Below, in pieces: positions 43,916 through 53,267 of a stretch of 64,000 nucleotides of DNA. The DNA is from Blautia luti. Its GTDB lineage: Bacteria; Bacillota; Clostridia; Lachnospirales; Lachnospiraceae. How positions within the stretch are numbered: the first letter of the stretch is position 1; the number at the start of each line of letters is the position of its first letter. The stretch is taken from contig NZ_JAAITI010000006.1 of NCBI RefSeq assembly GCF_013304735.1, positions 62,001-126,000 of the forward strand, given 5' to 3'. A model generated the notes under the pieces. That model was not told where the DNA came from, ran no database searches, and saw only the letters and a program-made list of their open reading frames with translations. Position numbers and translations under genes: made by a program.

Positions 43916-46231
43916 TTATTTACTCCTGATCTGATAGATCGCGTCTTTCTCTGTATCAAATACGTATCTTTCTTTTTCATCTATGATCACAGGAACTTTT
44001 ATTCCATCTTTGGATATCTCCAGTTCCTCTCTGCATCTGAGAACTGCTTTTTCCCCATGTTTCGAAAGAAGCCACCCATGAGAAAATCTGCCCTTTTCCC
44101 AGGTCATATCCACCTCAAAACCGCCTTCTGCACAAATACCTGTGACGCTTCCCTCCTGCCAGTTTTTCGGAAGAGCCGGAAGCAGGAATATCTCATCCAG
44201 ATGGCTCTGGAGCAGCACCTGGGCAATTCCGCACGCTCCGCCGAAATTTCCGTCTATCTGGAATACCCACGGAATACCTGAAATCCGCTCAAGTGGCGGA
44301 TGCAGATCAAACATATTCGGTGCTGTCAGTTTATTGAGAAGATAATCGATATATTCCTCTGCTTTATCTCCATTTTGAAGTCTTGCATACAGATTGATCA
44401 GCCATGCACAACTCCAGCCTGTGTGACCGCCACCAAATTTCATTCGTCTCTCCAGAGATTTCTCACATGCTTTTACCAGCTCCGGATTCTCATATTCATT
44501 AATCTGGTTTGCCGGAAACAGGGGATATAAATGCGAAAAATGTCTGTGCCCAAGTTCCCACTCCTCATAATCTTCTCTCCATTCCAACAGCTGACCGTAT
44601 TTTCCAACCTTGTACAAAGGGAGCTTATCAAGAGTTTCATGCACCCAGTCTTCCTGAGATGCTTTTTTCCCAAGGATCCTGTTTCCTTCCAGATAGGCAT
44701 GAAAAATATCTCTCAGGATTCCGGTATCCATGGTACAGCCTGCGCAGGCACTTCCCGTTGTTCCATCTGCCTGATAATAGGTATTCTCCGGAGAAACAGA
44801 AGGACACACCACCATTTCACCCTGATCTTCGATCATGAAATCTTTAAAAAACAACACGCACTCTTCCAGAACCGGCATCATCCTCTCCAGAAAAGCCTGG
44901 TCCATGGTATAGCGGTAATGCTTCCAGATATGTGCTGCCAGCCATGCGCCGCCCATTACCCAGTATGACGCTGCCAGTGCCAGATCCTGCGGTGCTGTGT
45001 CTGCCCAGATATCTGTGTTATGATGTGCCACAAAACCTCTGCATCCATACATTTCCCTCGCTGTTTTCTTTCCATTCTCCACCATTCGTTCCAGCAGGTC
45101 AAAAAGCGGCTCATGACACATGGAAAGATTACAGATCTCTGCTGGCCAGTAATTCATTTCTGTGTTGATATTGATGGTATATTTGGAATCCCAGGTAGGC
45201 TCCAGCTTCTCACACCAGATTCCCTGAAGATTGGCAGGAAGTCCTCCCGGGCGGCTGCTCGCCATAAGAAGATATCTTCCGTATCCATAATAAAGAGCTG
45301 CCAGCCCTTTGTCTTTTTTACCTTCCCGGAGTCGTTTCAGGCGTTGATCTGTTGGAAGTCCGGACAGACCTTCATCCTCTTTCAGTTTCAGAACAGAACG
45401 GTCAAACACCTTGCTGTGTTGCTCCACATGTTCTGCCAGTATTCGGTCAAAATCCTCTGCTGTGTAAGAAGCCAGCTGTTCTTTGAGGTAGCTGTATGGA
45501 TCCTCGACCTTCTTTTTTCGGTAAGGGAAAGTAGTCACTCCGTTTACATAAAAAATCACCCTGGAAGCATTTTGGATCACCAGGTGTTCTCCGATCACCT
45601 GTACACTTCCGCCTTCTGACACCGCGCGGGCCTGAATGCAGAATTCACTTCCACCCTTTCCCAGATCTCCATCAATATAAATACTGTCCTCACCGGCTTT
45701 TCCTGCACAGTTGTAAAATCGTCCCCTTGTTATCAGAACAGACATGGCAAGACCTTCTTCTCTGTCTGTGGAAAACTCCGCTGCCATCAAATCTTCTTTT
45801 TCAGAGATCAGACATCGCATTCTGTACTGTGCTCCATTATGTACAAACGAAGTACTTGCAACACCTTTTTCCAGATCCAGCTCTCTTCTGTAATTCTGGA
45901 TCTCTCCCTCTTCGTGATCTATGCTGTAATTCACATCACACATGGTCTGATACGGCCGTTCGCTCTGAGGTGTTCCAGACAATGCAAAAAGTTCCAGTTT
46001 CTGAGCTTCCCGGATCTTTCCTTCCAGCACCAGTTTCCGGATTTCCGGGAAATACTTCGCCGCGTCCGGATTGATGCGGTCAAGCGGTCCTCCATAGACA
46101 ATACTCTCCTCATTCATCTGGATCTGTCCGCAAAAAGGTTCACCGGATATCATAGCTCCCATCCGGCCATTACCAAGAGGCAATGCTTCGATCCAGCTTT
46201 TTGCTGCTTCTGTATACCATAAACAGTTCAT
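43916..46231 (-). CDS. GH95 alpha-L-fucosidase, cytoplasmic
   Basis: 771 residues, usual GH95 length. N-terminal beta domain (about 1-240, from WYTEAAKSWIEALPLGNGRM), an (alpha/alpha)6 barrel, then a C-terminal beta domain. Catalytic-region motifs are HHNTDIWAD (Asn405, Asp407) and VSPENTY (Glu482), matching the Asn/Glu residues of the Bifidobacterium 1,2-alpha-L-fucosidase. GH95 enzymes usually remove alpha-1,2-fucose by inversion (some are galactosidases). No signal peptide. SD GGGAGG; the long upstream in-frame extension is not used. Transcribed alone, divergent from the response regulator. Confidence 0.94.
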   Translation of the reverse strand: MNCLWYTEAAKSWIEALPLGNGRMGAMISGEPFCGQIQMNEESIVYGGPLDRINPDAAKYFPEIRKLVLEGKIREAQKLELFALSGTPQSERPYQTMCDVNYSIDHEEGEIQNYRRELDLEKGVASTSFVHNGAQYRMRCLISEKEDLMAAEFSTDREEGLAMSVLITRGRFYNCAGKAGEDSIYIDGDLGKGGSEFCIQARAVSEGGSVQVIGEHLVIQNASRVIFYVNGVTTFPYRKKKVEDPYSYLKEQLASYTAEDFDRILAEHVEQHSKVFDRSVLKLKEDEGLSGLPTDQRLKRLREGKKDKGLAALYYGYGRYLLMASSRPGGLPANLQGIWCEKLEPTWDSKYTININTEMNYWPAEICNLSMCHEPLFDLLERMVENGKKTAREMYGCRGFVAHHNTDIWADTAPQDLALAASYWVMGGAWLAAHIWKHYRYTMDQAFLERMMPVLEECVLFFKDFMIEDQGEMVVCPSVSPENTYYQADGTTGSACAGCTMDTGILRDIFHAYLEGNRILGKKASQEDWVHETLDKLPLYKVGKYGQLLEWREDYEEWELGHRHFSHLYPLFPANQINEYENPELVKACEKSLERRMKFGGGHTGWSCAWLINLYARLQNGDKAEEYIDYLLNKLTAPNMFDLHPPLERISGIPWVFQIDGNFGGACGIAQVLLQSHLDEIFLLPALPKNWQEGSVTGICAEGGFEVDMTWEKGRFSHGWLLSKHGEKAVLRCREELEISKDGIKVPVIIDEKERYVFDTEKDAIYQIRSK

Positions 46232-46256
46232 ATTCTTCCTCCCTGTTTTTTTTCCT

Positions 46257-46312
46257 ATCATATCATACCTTCTGTATATACAACATGGAGAAAAAGCGAC
46301 TTTCGTATGGAC
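46257..46312 (-). promoter_or_regulatory. Promoter and tandem 22-bp-spaced operator of GH95
   Basis: On minus there is GTCCAT (46312-46307) and CTCCAT (46290-46285), 22 bp start to start. The second ends 22 bp before TATGAT (46262-46257). An overlapping TATGAT lies five bases earlier. There is no good -35. Same geometry as at 41887-41942. Confidence 0.65.
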
Positions 46313-46319
46313 TTTTTTC

Positions 46320-46347
46320 TTGTTTTCAGGTCTATTCATGCTATAAT
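46320..46347 (+). promoter_or_regulatory. Response regulator promoter
   Basis: TTGTTT (46320-46325), a 16-bp spacer and TATAAT (46342-46347). Confidence 0.6.
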
Positions 46348-46391
46348 TAGAACATATGCAAAAAATTTCTTTCACATATAAAGGAGAAATT

Positions 46392-47912
46392 ATGATACAC
46401 GTACTTATCATCGAAGATGAACCGGCCATTGCCAGGGGGCTTTCTCTTCTCATCACCAAAAATTACCCGGATTTTCAGATTTCCGGTATCTGCAAAAACG
46501 GCAGGGACGGTCTTCAGAAAATTCTGGAACTGAAACCGGAACTGGTTTTCACAGACATTACCATGCCTGTGATGAACGGACTGGATATGATCGAAGAAGT
46601 GCAGAGGAACCACCTTCACACCCGCTTTGTGATCCTCACCGGATATGCTGATTTTGAATATGCCAGAAAAGCCATCCATCTTGGCGTCTCTGATTATCTG
46701 CTTAAACCTATTGACCTCAAAACTCTGGATGACATCCTTCTCTCCTGCCTGGAACAGCAAAAATCCGAAACCCGGCTGCTTCAGAAAGAATATCTGCAAT
46801 GTGCTGTCCGAAGTGACAAACTTTCCGCAGGTGATCCTGATTTTATGAATGGTTTTCACTGTTCTTTTGTATTTGTTTTTCAAGGCCCGCTGTGTTCCAG
46901 TGTTTACGGTGAAACTATCCCCGATTCCAGGTTCCGTCCTCTTTCCCCGGAGATCCTTTTCCAGCTGGAGCAGGAATACCCTGTTTACATTCATCTTCTC
47001 TACGGACGGCACCAGAACGAACAGGTTTATGCGCTGGTCTATGCATCTTCCGATCAGCCGGATCTTTTATCCCTTGCAGAAAAGATCCAACATTTATTAT
47101 CCGCAAACACAGAAGACCAGGAATCAGATATCTGGCTGAATACTATCCTGGCACGAGCCTCTGACGGATCTTCTGTAACAGATCTTATCAAAGATACATA
47201 CCTTTTTGCCCTGTTCCACAACTGTTTCGGAAGCAGTTCCATAAAAATCTGCAGCTCCGTTTCAGATCAGAAGATACTTATTTCCCAGGAAGTCAAGCAG
47301 CTTTGTGCAGGGATTTCTTCCAGCTCTGACCAGGATTGTTTCTACCATATGATCCATTCTCTGATCACTCTGGAAAACAGAAAAAATATCTCCCAATTCC
47401 AGCTGACTGCTGATCTCAGGTACTACATCTCTGCTGTGATCCAGAACTGCCACAGGGACATTGTCTATCCTGATGTTGCAGAGATCGTTTCCACCTGCTA
47501 TTCTTACGAAGAACTGGAACGGGAACTTCAATATGAAACTGACAAGATCTGCGGTTTCCACAGCAAAACACCAGGTGAAGAACTCCCTTCTCTTGCACGC
47601 CAGGTACGGAACTATCTGGACCGGAATTTCACTCAGCAGATCACAACGAAATCCTTTCAGGATATTTTTGGTTACAATGAAAAATATATCTCCACACTTT
47701 TTAAATCAGAATTCGGGATCTCTCCCAGCAAATATATCAGTGAACTGCGCCTGAAAATGGCAAAGACATTAATGCAGAACAACCCGGATATCCTCACCAA
47801 AGATGTGGCTGAAATGGTAGGATTCTCCGATGCTTTTTATTTCAGCCGGGTATTTAAATCCCACGAAGGAATGTCACCCAGCCAGTTTCTGAAAAATCTC
47901 AGAAAAGATTAA
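46392..47912 (+). CDS. Response regulator with AraC-type DNA-binding domain, YesN type
   Basis: 506 residues. Receiver domain 1-120 with Asp55 (LVFTDITMPVMNG) and Lys-containing YLLKPIDLK; a central region of about 280 residues without recognised motif; and two AraC helix-turn-helix units at about 405-506 (TTKSFQDIFGYNEKYISTLF and TKDVAEMVGFSDAFYFSRVF). Cognate to the YesM-type kinase 2.5 kb upstream. Predicted to activate the binding-protein operon and GH95 through the paired repeats. Start ATG 46392 after AAAGGAG. Confidence 0.93.
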   Translation: MIHVLIIEDEPAIARGLSLLITKNYPDFQISGICKNGRDGLQKILELKPELVFTDITMPVMNGLDMIEEVQRNHLHTRFVILTGYADFEYARKAIHLGVSDYLLKPIDLKTLDDILLSCLEQQKSETRLLQKEYLQCAVRSDKLSAGDPDFMNGFHCSFVFVFQGPLCSSVYGETIPDSRFRPLSPEILFQLEQEYPVYIHLLYGRHQNEQVYALVYASSDQPDLLSLAEKIQHLLSANTEDQESDIWLNTILARASDGSSVTDLIKDTYLFALFHNCFGSSSIKICSSVSDQKILISQEVKQLCAGISSSSDQDCFYHMIHSLITLENRKNISQFQLTADLRYYISAVIQNCHRDIVYPDVAEIVSTCYSYEELERELQYETDKICGFHSKTPGEELPSLARQVRNYLDRNFTQQITTKSFQDIFGYNEKYISTLFKSEFGISPSKYISELRLKMAKTLMQNNPDILTKDVAEMVGFSDAFYFSRVFKSHEGMSPSQFLKNLRKD

Positions 47913-47920
47913 ATGTATTA

Positions 47921-47947
47921 AAAAAACCCGCTTGCGCGGGTTTTTTT
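47921..47947. terminator. Bidirectional terminator between the response regulator and efp
   Basis: AAAAAACCCGC-TTGC-GCGGGTTTTTTT: a 5-bp GC stem plus A/T tails giving T-runs on both strands. Confidence 0.85.
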
Positions 47948-47958
47948 ATTGTATCGCA

Positions 47959-48516
47959 TTATACACGGGAGAGATACTCTCCTGTTCTTGTATCGATTTT
48001 CAGTTTGTCGCCCTGGTTTACGAACAGCGGAACCTGAACCTGTGCACCTGTCTCAACAGTTGCCGGTTTGGTAGCACCCTGTGCTGTATTTCCTGCGAAT
48101 CCTGGCTCTGTCTCAATAACCTCAAGCTCTACGAAAAGAGGTGGCTCGATTGCGAATACTTCGCCGTTATGAGAGCAAACCTTAACCATCTCGTTATCCT
48201 TAACGAATTTCAGAGAATCGCCAACCTGCTCCTCTGTAAGACCAACCTGGTCATATGTCTCTGTGTTCATGAAGTAGTATAAACCACCATCCTGATACAG
48301 ATACTGCATATCTACACGCTCAATACGTGCAGCCGGGAATTTCTCTGTAGGACGGAAAGATTTCTCCACTACAGATCCTGTAATAATGTTTTTGTATTTT
48401 GTTCTTACAAAGGCTGCGCCTTTTCCTGGTTTTACATGCTGGAATTCAACGATCTGACATACGTTTCCATCAATTTCAAGTGTGATACCATTTTTGAAAT
48501 CACCTGCTGAAATCAT
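47959..48516 (-). CDS. efp: Elongation factor P
   Basis: 185 residues, three beta-barrel domains. Modification-loop Lys32 lies in KPGKGAAF, with C-terminal [11 protein letters not shown]. Relieves ribosome stalling at polyproline. Own promoter TTGAAA-N17-TAGAAT upstream, SD AAGGAGG. No EpmA/B/C genes are in the window; the KPGKG loop does not show which modification is used. Confidence 0.97.
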   Translation of the reverse strand: MISAGDFKNGITLEIDGNVCQIVEFQHVKPGKGAAFVRTKYKNIITGSVVEKSFRPTEKFPAARIERVDMQYLYQDGGLYYFMNTETYDQVGLTEEQVGDSLKFVKDNEMVKVCSHNGEVFAIEPPLFVELEVIETEPGFAGNTAQGATKPATVETGAQVQVPLFVNQGDKLKIDTRTGEYLSRV

Positions 48517-48561
48517 AAATATTTCCTCCTTAATATATGCGGTTCTTTTTCGCTATGGATT

Positions 48562-48590
48562 ATTCTATAATACCTTTTGTCATTTTTCAA
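48562..48590 (-). promoter_or_regulatory. efp promoter
   Basis: TTGAAA (48590-48585), a 17-bp spacer and TAGAAT (48567-48562). Confidence 0.65.
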
Positions 48591-48602
48591 CTGTTTTTTT
48601 GT

Positions 48603-49112
48603 TTAAGCCCTTAATTTTTCTTCAATTTCTGCAATCAGTTCGTCAAAAGGCTTCACTCCTGTGACAACTTTAATGTCTGCAAACTTCTCATAAACAGGAT
48701 CTCTCTGCTTGAGAAGTTTCTTGATCTTGTCCTCTTTGTTCTCAGCTCCCTCCAGTGTTGGATTGTTGCTTCCTTCCAGACGTTTGATCAGTGTTGCCGC
48801 AGATCCCTTCAGATAGATGATCGTCCCCATATTCTGAAGATATTTCTGGTTCTGCTCCTGCAGAGGCAGTCCAGCGCTGACAGAGATTACCTTACGCTCA
48901 CCATCTGTAGACAGCTCTTTAACTGCCATTGTCTCCAGTGCACGATAAAACGGCTCTCCAAAGCGTTCAAATACCTCCTTTACCGACATGTTCATTTTCT
49001 TCACGATCAGTCTGTCCACGTCAATAAACGGAAGTCCCAGGTCCTTCGCCAGCCTCTTTCCAACTCGTGTCTTTCCTGAACCCATAAAGCCGATAATTAC
49101 AATATGGTTCAT
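48603..49112 (-). CDS. aroK: Shikimate kinase-like protein
   Basis: 169 residues, normal AroK length. Walker A GFMGSGKT (8-15), FIDVD (Asp31, Asp33), FYRALE (Arg57) and the adenine-side QRDPVYEKFA (Arg137) fit shikimate kinase. The glycine-rich shikimate-binding GGG is replaced by VSAGLP (78-83) and the lid Arg by Asn-Asn (116-117). It may therefore be a diverged shikimate kinase with altered kinetics, or a kinase of another small molecule. ATGA overlap with yqeG. Confidence 0.75.
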   Translation of the reverse strand: MNHIVIIGFMGSGKTRVGKRLAKDLGLPFIDVDRLIVKKMNMSVKEVFERFGEPFYRALETMAVKELSTDGERKVISVSAGLPLQEQNQKYLQNMGTIIYLKGSAATLIKRLEGSNNPTLEGAENKEDKIKKLLKQRDPVYEKFADIKVVTGVKPFDELIAEIEEKLRA

Positions 49113-49615
49113 GAATTCTTCCCCTCCTCTTTTTGGTAAAAATATAGTACTATTTTTTCCAGATAGCGTTTCAGCACAATCTGAATTTCCTCTTTTGGAT
49201 GAATCGGTTTTACAAGAATCGTACGGATCCCCGCCCGCTTCGCTCCGTAAATATCCGTAAACAGCTGATCCCCCACAAAAATTGTCCGGTCAGGTTCTGT
49301 CTGGATCACCTGACAGGCTTTTTTGTAATTCTTCACAGCCGGTTTATGGGCATTTTCTATAAAATTTCCCTCTACGGCCTTGGCAAAAGGCTCTACGCGG
49401 GGTTTCTGGTTGTTGGATACAAAACAGTATCGAAACCCGATCCCCCTCAGCTTTTCAAACAGTTTCCTTGCCCGTTCATCTGCCGGTGCGCCGTGCGGGA
49501 CAATGGTATTATCAATATCAAAAAGAAGCCCTCTGTATCCTTCTCTGTAAAGCTTCTCATAGTCAATTACATACGCAGAATCCAGATATTCATCCGGAAA
49601 AAAACTTCTGAACAT
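49109..49615 (-). CDS. YqeG-family HAD phosphatase
   Basis: 168 residues, HAD superfamily IIIA. Motif I LLFDIDNTIV (nucleophile Asp33, Asp35), motif II FVSNNQ, motif III Lys in HKPAVKNY and motif IV VGDQLFTDIYGA. Matches YqeG, which in Bacilli sits near yqeH-aroE and is a phosphatidylglycerophosphate phosphatase candidate. SD AGGTGG. Operon with aroK. Confidence 0.92.
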   Translation of the reverse strand: MFRSFFPDEYLDSAYVIDYEKLYREGYRGLLFDIDNTIVPHGAPADERARKLFEKLRGIGFRYCFVSNNQKPRVEPFAKAVEGNFIENAHKPAVKNYKKACQVIQTEPDRTIFVGDQLFTDIYGAKRAGIRTILVKPIHPKEEIQIVLKRYLEKIVLYFYQKEEGKNS

Positions 49616-49625
49616 CTATTCCACC

Positions 49626-50492
49626 TCAGTTTTCTTTTTCCAGGTAATCATAAAGTTCACCCAGACGGTCTTTCATTACTTCATACCCATGCTTGTAAAA
49701 TCCGCTTAATGCTTCCGCATTCTGTTCCGTACGGGAAACGGTCTCGATTTCCGGTCGGATCACAAAAATATGACCTTCTTTTTCCCATTTTTCAATCAGT
49801 TCCAGGGTCTTATTATACACCTGATAACGGTTGAGCAATGTATTTAAAAGATTCGGATACTTCTTAAAAGCAGCCACATATACGGCTTTGCTTTTACCTG
49901 GTTTTTTCTTACGGTATTCCTGATTTCTGGTAAGAATGACCACATTTTTCCGGTGGCCTTTTTTCATGGCATGGATAAGAGGTATGGAATCTGCCGCCCC
50001 TCCATCCAGATACAGCTGCCCGTCTATCGTTACCATCGGGCTCATTCCCGGAATGCTGCTGGACGCTCTGCAGATATCCATAAGTCTCTGTCTGTCCTGC
50101 TTTTCGGACAGATACTCTGCTTCTCCTGTAAGACAGTTCGTCACAACCATCTCACATTCAATATCCGATTTAAAGTACTCGTCAAAATCAAATGGGAAAA
50201 TCTCATTGGGATACCTGTCAAAGATCATATCCATGTCAAACAGACTTTTCTTATCCAGAATATTTTTCAGACTGATATAACGGTATTCCTTATTTTCCAC
50301 GATCATGCATCTTCTGGTACGCCCTACCTGCCCGGATACATAATCAATGGCATTGCAGGCGCCCGCTGATACTCCCACTACATATGGGAATTCCACTTTC
50401 TGTTCCATCAGGTAATCCAGTACTCCTGCAGTAAAAACACCTCTGTTTCCACCGCCTTCCAGTACCAGTGCTGTCTCATTATATTCTGTCAT
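49626..50492 (-). CDS. Patatin-like phospholipase (YjjU type)
   Basis: 288 residues. Oxyanion loop GGGNRG (13-18), nucleophile Ser42 in GVSAGACN and catalytic Asp163 in DGGAADS. No signal peptide, therefore cytoplasmic or membrane-peripheral. Predicted lipid acyl hydrolase; the substrate is unknown. Ten bases upstream of yqeG in the same direction. Confidence 0.9.
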   Translation of the reverse strand: MTEYNETALVLEGGGNRGVFTAGVLDYLMEQKVEFPYVVGVSAGACNAIDYVSGQVGRTRRCMIVENKEYRYISLKNILDKKSLFDMDMIFDRYPNEIFPFDFDEYFKSDIECEMVVTNCLTGEAEYLSEKQDRQRLMDICRASSSIPGMSPMVTIDGQLYLDGGAADSIPLIHAMKKGHRKNVVILTRNQEYRKKKPGKSKAVYVAAFKKYPNLLNTLLNRYQVYNKTLELIEKWEKEGHIFVIRPEIETVSRTEQNAEALSGFYKHGYEVMKDRLGELYDYLEKEN

Positions 50493-50507
50493 TTTCCATT
50501 GCCTTTC

Positions 50508-51869
50508 CTATCGCTCACCAAGAGGAATATACTCTGCTTCCGGAAGAACATTCTTATATGCAGGACGGATAATTTTATCCACATTGATAAGCTCTTCCAT
50601 ACGATGTGCACTCCAGCCTACAATACGTGCAATGGCAAACATCGGTGTGTAGAGTTCCAGGGGCAGATCCAGCATACTGTAAACAAATCCACTGTAAAAG
50701 TCCACATTGGCACTGACACCTTTATAGATCTTACGCTCCTCTGCAATAACCTTTGGCGCAAGGCGCTCTACCGTAGCATACAGCTGATAATCCTTCATTC
50801 TGCCTTTTTCTCTTGCAAGCTGCTCCACATACCCCTTAAATACTTCTGCACGTGGATCGGAAACAGAATAGATCGCATGTCCCATACCATAGATCAGCCC
50901 ACGTTTATCAAAGGCCTCCTTGTGAAGAAGTTTCTTAAGGTAAACACTGACTTCCTCTTCATCACTGTAATCATGCACATGCTTACGCATATCATTGAAC
51001 ATTTTTACAACTTTGATGTTGGCGCCACCGTGTTTCGGGCCTTTCAGAGAACCCAGGGCTGCCGCAATTGCGGAATACGTATCGGTTCCGGAAGAAGAAA
51101 CCACATGTGTAGTAAAGGTAGAGTTGTTACCGCCGCCATGCTCCATATGAAGGATCAAAGCAATATCCAGAATCTCCGCCTCCAGTGCCGTATATTTCTT
51201 ATCCGGTCTTAAAAGGCGCAGGATATTTTCTGCTGTGGAAAGTTTCTTCTTCGGCTGATGGATATAAAGGCTCTTACCTTTCTCATAATGATTATAGGCC
51301 TGATATGCATAAACAGATAACAACGGGAAAACACTGATCAGATTGATACACTGACGGAGCACATTCTCCAGTTCAATATTATCCGGATCTTTGTCGTAGG
51401 AATAAAGTGTCAGCACACTTCTTGACAGAGCATTCATAATATCTCTGGATGGCGCCTTCATAATGACATCCCTTACAAAATTCCGCGGCAGCTGGCGCTG
51501 ATTCGCAAGAATCCCGGAAAATTCATTCAGTTCTTCCTGATTCGGAAGTTTTCCGAAAAGAAGCAGATAGGTTACTTCCTCAAAACCAAAACGCCGGTCA
51601 TTGATGAAGCCTTTTGTCAGATCCTTAATATCATATCCCCGGTAAGAAAGCTTACCTGCACAGGGAACCTCTTTCCCATCCACGATCTTGGTTGCCTGGA
51701 CATTGGAAATCTGGGTAAGTCCCGCAAGGACACCCTTTCCATTCAGGTCACGCAAACCTCGCTTGACATCGTACTTGCCATATAAAGACAGATCCAGTTT
51801 ATCATTCTCACGACAGATCTGCGTAAGTTTCTCAATCTCAGGTGTCACTTTCATGTTGAATTTGCTCAT
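50508..51869 (-). CDS. gltA: Citrate synthase (Si type)
   Basis: 453 residues. Signature HMEHGGGNNSTFTTHVVSSS, GSLKGPKHGGANIK (catalytic His) and GLIYGMGHAIYSVSDPRAEV. Makes citrate from acetyl-CoA and oxaloacetate, here probably to feed 2-oxoglutarate and glutamate synthesis. Lies near an alanine-type aminotransferase and glutamate dehydrogenase. Fifteen bases upstream of the patatin gene. SD AAAGGGG. Confidence 0.94.
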   Translation of the reverse strand: MSKFNMKVTPEIEKLTQICRENDKLDLSLYGKYDVKRGLRDLNGKGVLAGLTQISNVQATKIVDGKEVPCAGKLSYRGYDIKDLTKGFINDRRFGFEEVTYLLLFGKLPNQEELNEFSGILANQRQLPRNFVRDVIMKAPSRDIMNALSRSVLTLYSYDKDPDNIELENVLRQCINLISVFPLLSVYAYQAYNHYEKGKSLYIHQPKKKLSTAENILRLLRPDKKYTALEAEILDIALILHMEHGGGNNSTFTTHVVSSSGTDTYSAIAAALGSLKGPKHGGANIKVVKMFNDMRKHVHDYSDEEEVSVYLKKLLHKEAFDKRGLIYGMGHAIYSVSDPRAEVFKGYVEQLAREKGRMKDYQLYATVERLAPKVIAEERKIYKGVSANVDFYSGFVYSMLDLPLELYTPMFAIARIVGWSAHRMEELINVDKIIRPAYKNVLPEAEYIPLGER

Positions 51870-51959
51870 CCGTTATTTCCCCTTTCGATTTCTGTTTTAT
51901 TGCTGTCCGATAACGGTCCCTCCTCATTCCCCTCTCAAGCAATTCTGGTCTTATTTCAT

Positions 51960-51986
51960 ATATCCCGGCCCTGATGACCGGGATAT
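51960..51986 (-). other. Hairpin between the aminotransferase and citrate synthase genes
   Basis: ATATCCCGG-ccctgatga-CCGGGATAT is a perfect 9-bp stem without a T-run on either strand. Probably partial termination or mRNA processing. Confidence 0.5.
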
Positions 51987-52049
51987 TTCAGATATGATTA
52001 TAGCATTTTTTTCCGTTTTGGTCTATGCCGAAAATATTTGTATTGGTGA

Positions 52050-53267
52050 TCAGACCTGCTTATATGTAGCAAAGAACTCTTTCATCTTCTTCATTGCCTT
52101 ATCCAGCTGACGGATATCCGGCAGATAAACAATACGGAAATGATCCGGCTGGTTCCAGTTAAAGCCTTTACCCGGAACGATGAGAACCTGCTTGTCATGA
52201 AGGAAATCCAGGGCAAACTGCTCATCATTATAGATATTGAATTTCTCGGTATCGATCTTCGGGAATATGTAAAATGCCGCACGCGGCTTTACAGCGGAAA
52301 TTCCCGGAATATCATTCAGAGCCTTATAGATAAACTCTCTCTGCTCGTAAACACGTCCGCCTGGCTGGATATACTCATTGACGCTCTGATATCCGCCCAG
52401 TGCAGTCTGTACAATAGACTGTGCCGGAACATTGGAGCAAAGGCGCATGGAAGAAAGCATGTTGATTCCTTCTATATAACCTTTGGCCTTGTTCTTGGCT
52501 CCGCTTAAGATCATCCATCCGATACGGAAACCTGCGATCATATGAGACTTTGACAGTCCTGAAAATGTCACGCAAAATACATCCGGCGCAAGAGAAGCGA
52601 TGGAAGTATGTTTGTATCCATCCATAACAAGGCGGTCATAGATCTCATCGGAAAAGATGATCAGCTCATGCTCTCTTGCAATGTCCGCGATCTGCTCCAG
52701 GATCTCCTTCGGATATACGGCACCTGTCGGGTTATTTGGATTGATGATAACGATCGCTTTGGTCCTTGGTGTGATCTTACTCTTGATATCCTCGATATCC
52801 GGATACCAGTCAGACTGTTCGTCACAGATATAATGAACTACATTTCCACCTGCCAGAGTTGCAGTAGCTGTCCACAACGGATAATCCGGAGCCGGGATCA
52901 GGATCTCATCCCCGTTATCAAGCAGCGCCTGCATACAAAGGTTGATCAGCTCACTGACACCATTTCCTGTATAAATATCATTAATGGTAACTCCCGGGAT
53001 CCCGCGAAGCTGGGCATACTGCATGATCGCCTTTCTTGCGGAAAAAATACCCTTGGAATCGGAATATCCCTGTGAAGTACGTACATTACTAAGCATATCC
53101 AGGATCACTTCCTGCGGTGCGGAAAATCCAAACGGATACGGGTTACCGATATTCAGCTTCAGGATCTCCATCCCATCTTCTTCCATTCTGGCAGCCTCAT
53201 CCACAACCGGTCCACGCACGTCATACAATACATTATCAAGCTTTGATGATTTCCCGAATGTTCTCAT
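52050..53267 (-). CDS. alaA: Alanine-type aminotransferase (AlaA-like, class I)
   Basis: 405 residues, fold type I PLP enzyme. Motifs INPNNPTGAVYP, SDEIYDRLVMDG and the PLP Lys240 in SGLSKSHMIAGFRIGW. Closest in pattern to E. coli AlaA (glutamate-pyruvate aminotransferase). Divergent from gdhA by 222 bp, suggesting a nitrogen-assimilation pair: Gdh makes glutamate and the transaminase moves its amino group to pyruvate. Start ATG 53267 with GAGGAG eight bases upstream; the longer in-frame start would cover that site. Confidence 0.88.
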   Translation of the reverse strand: MRTFGKSSKLDNVLYDVRGPVVDEAARMEEDGMEILKLNIGNPYPFGFSAPQEVILDMLSNVRTSQGYSDSKGIFSARKAIMQYAQLRGIPGVTINDIYTGNGVSELINLCMQALLDNGDEILIPAPDYPLWTATATLAGGNVVHYICDEQSDWYPDIEDIKSKITPRTKAIVIINPNNPTGAVYPKEILEQIADIAREHELIIFSDEIYDRLVMDGYKHTSIASLAPDVFCVTFSGLSKSHMIAGFRIGWMILSGAKNKAKGYIEGINMLSSMRLCSNVPAQSIVQTALGGYQSVNEYIQPGGRVYEQREFIYKALNDIPGISAVKPRAAFYIFPKIDTEKFNIYNDEQFALDFLHDKQVLIVPGKGFNWNQPDHFRIVYLPDIRQLDKAMKKMKEFFATYKQV

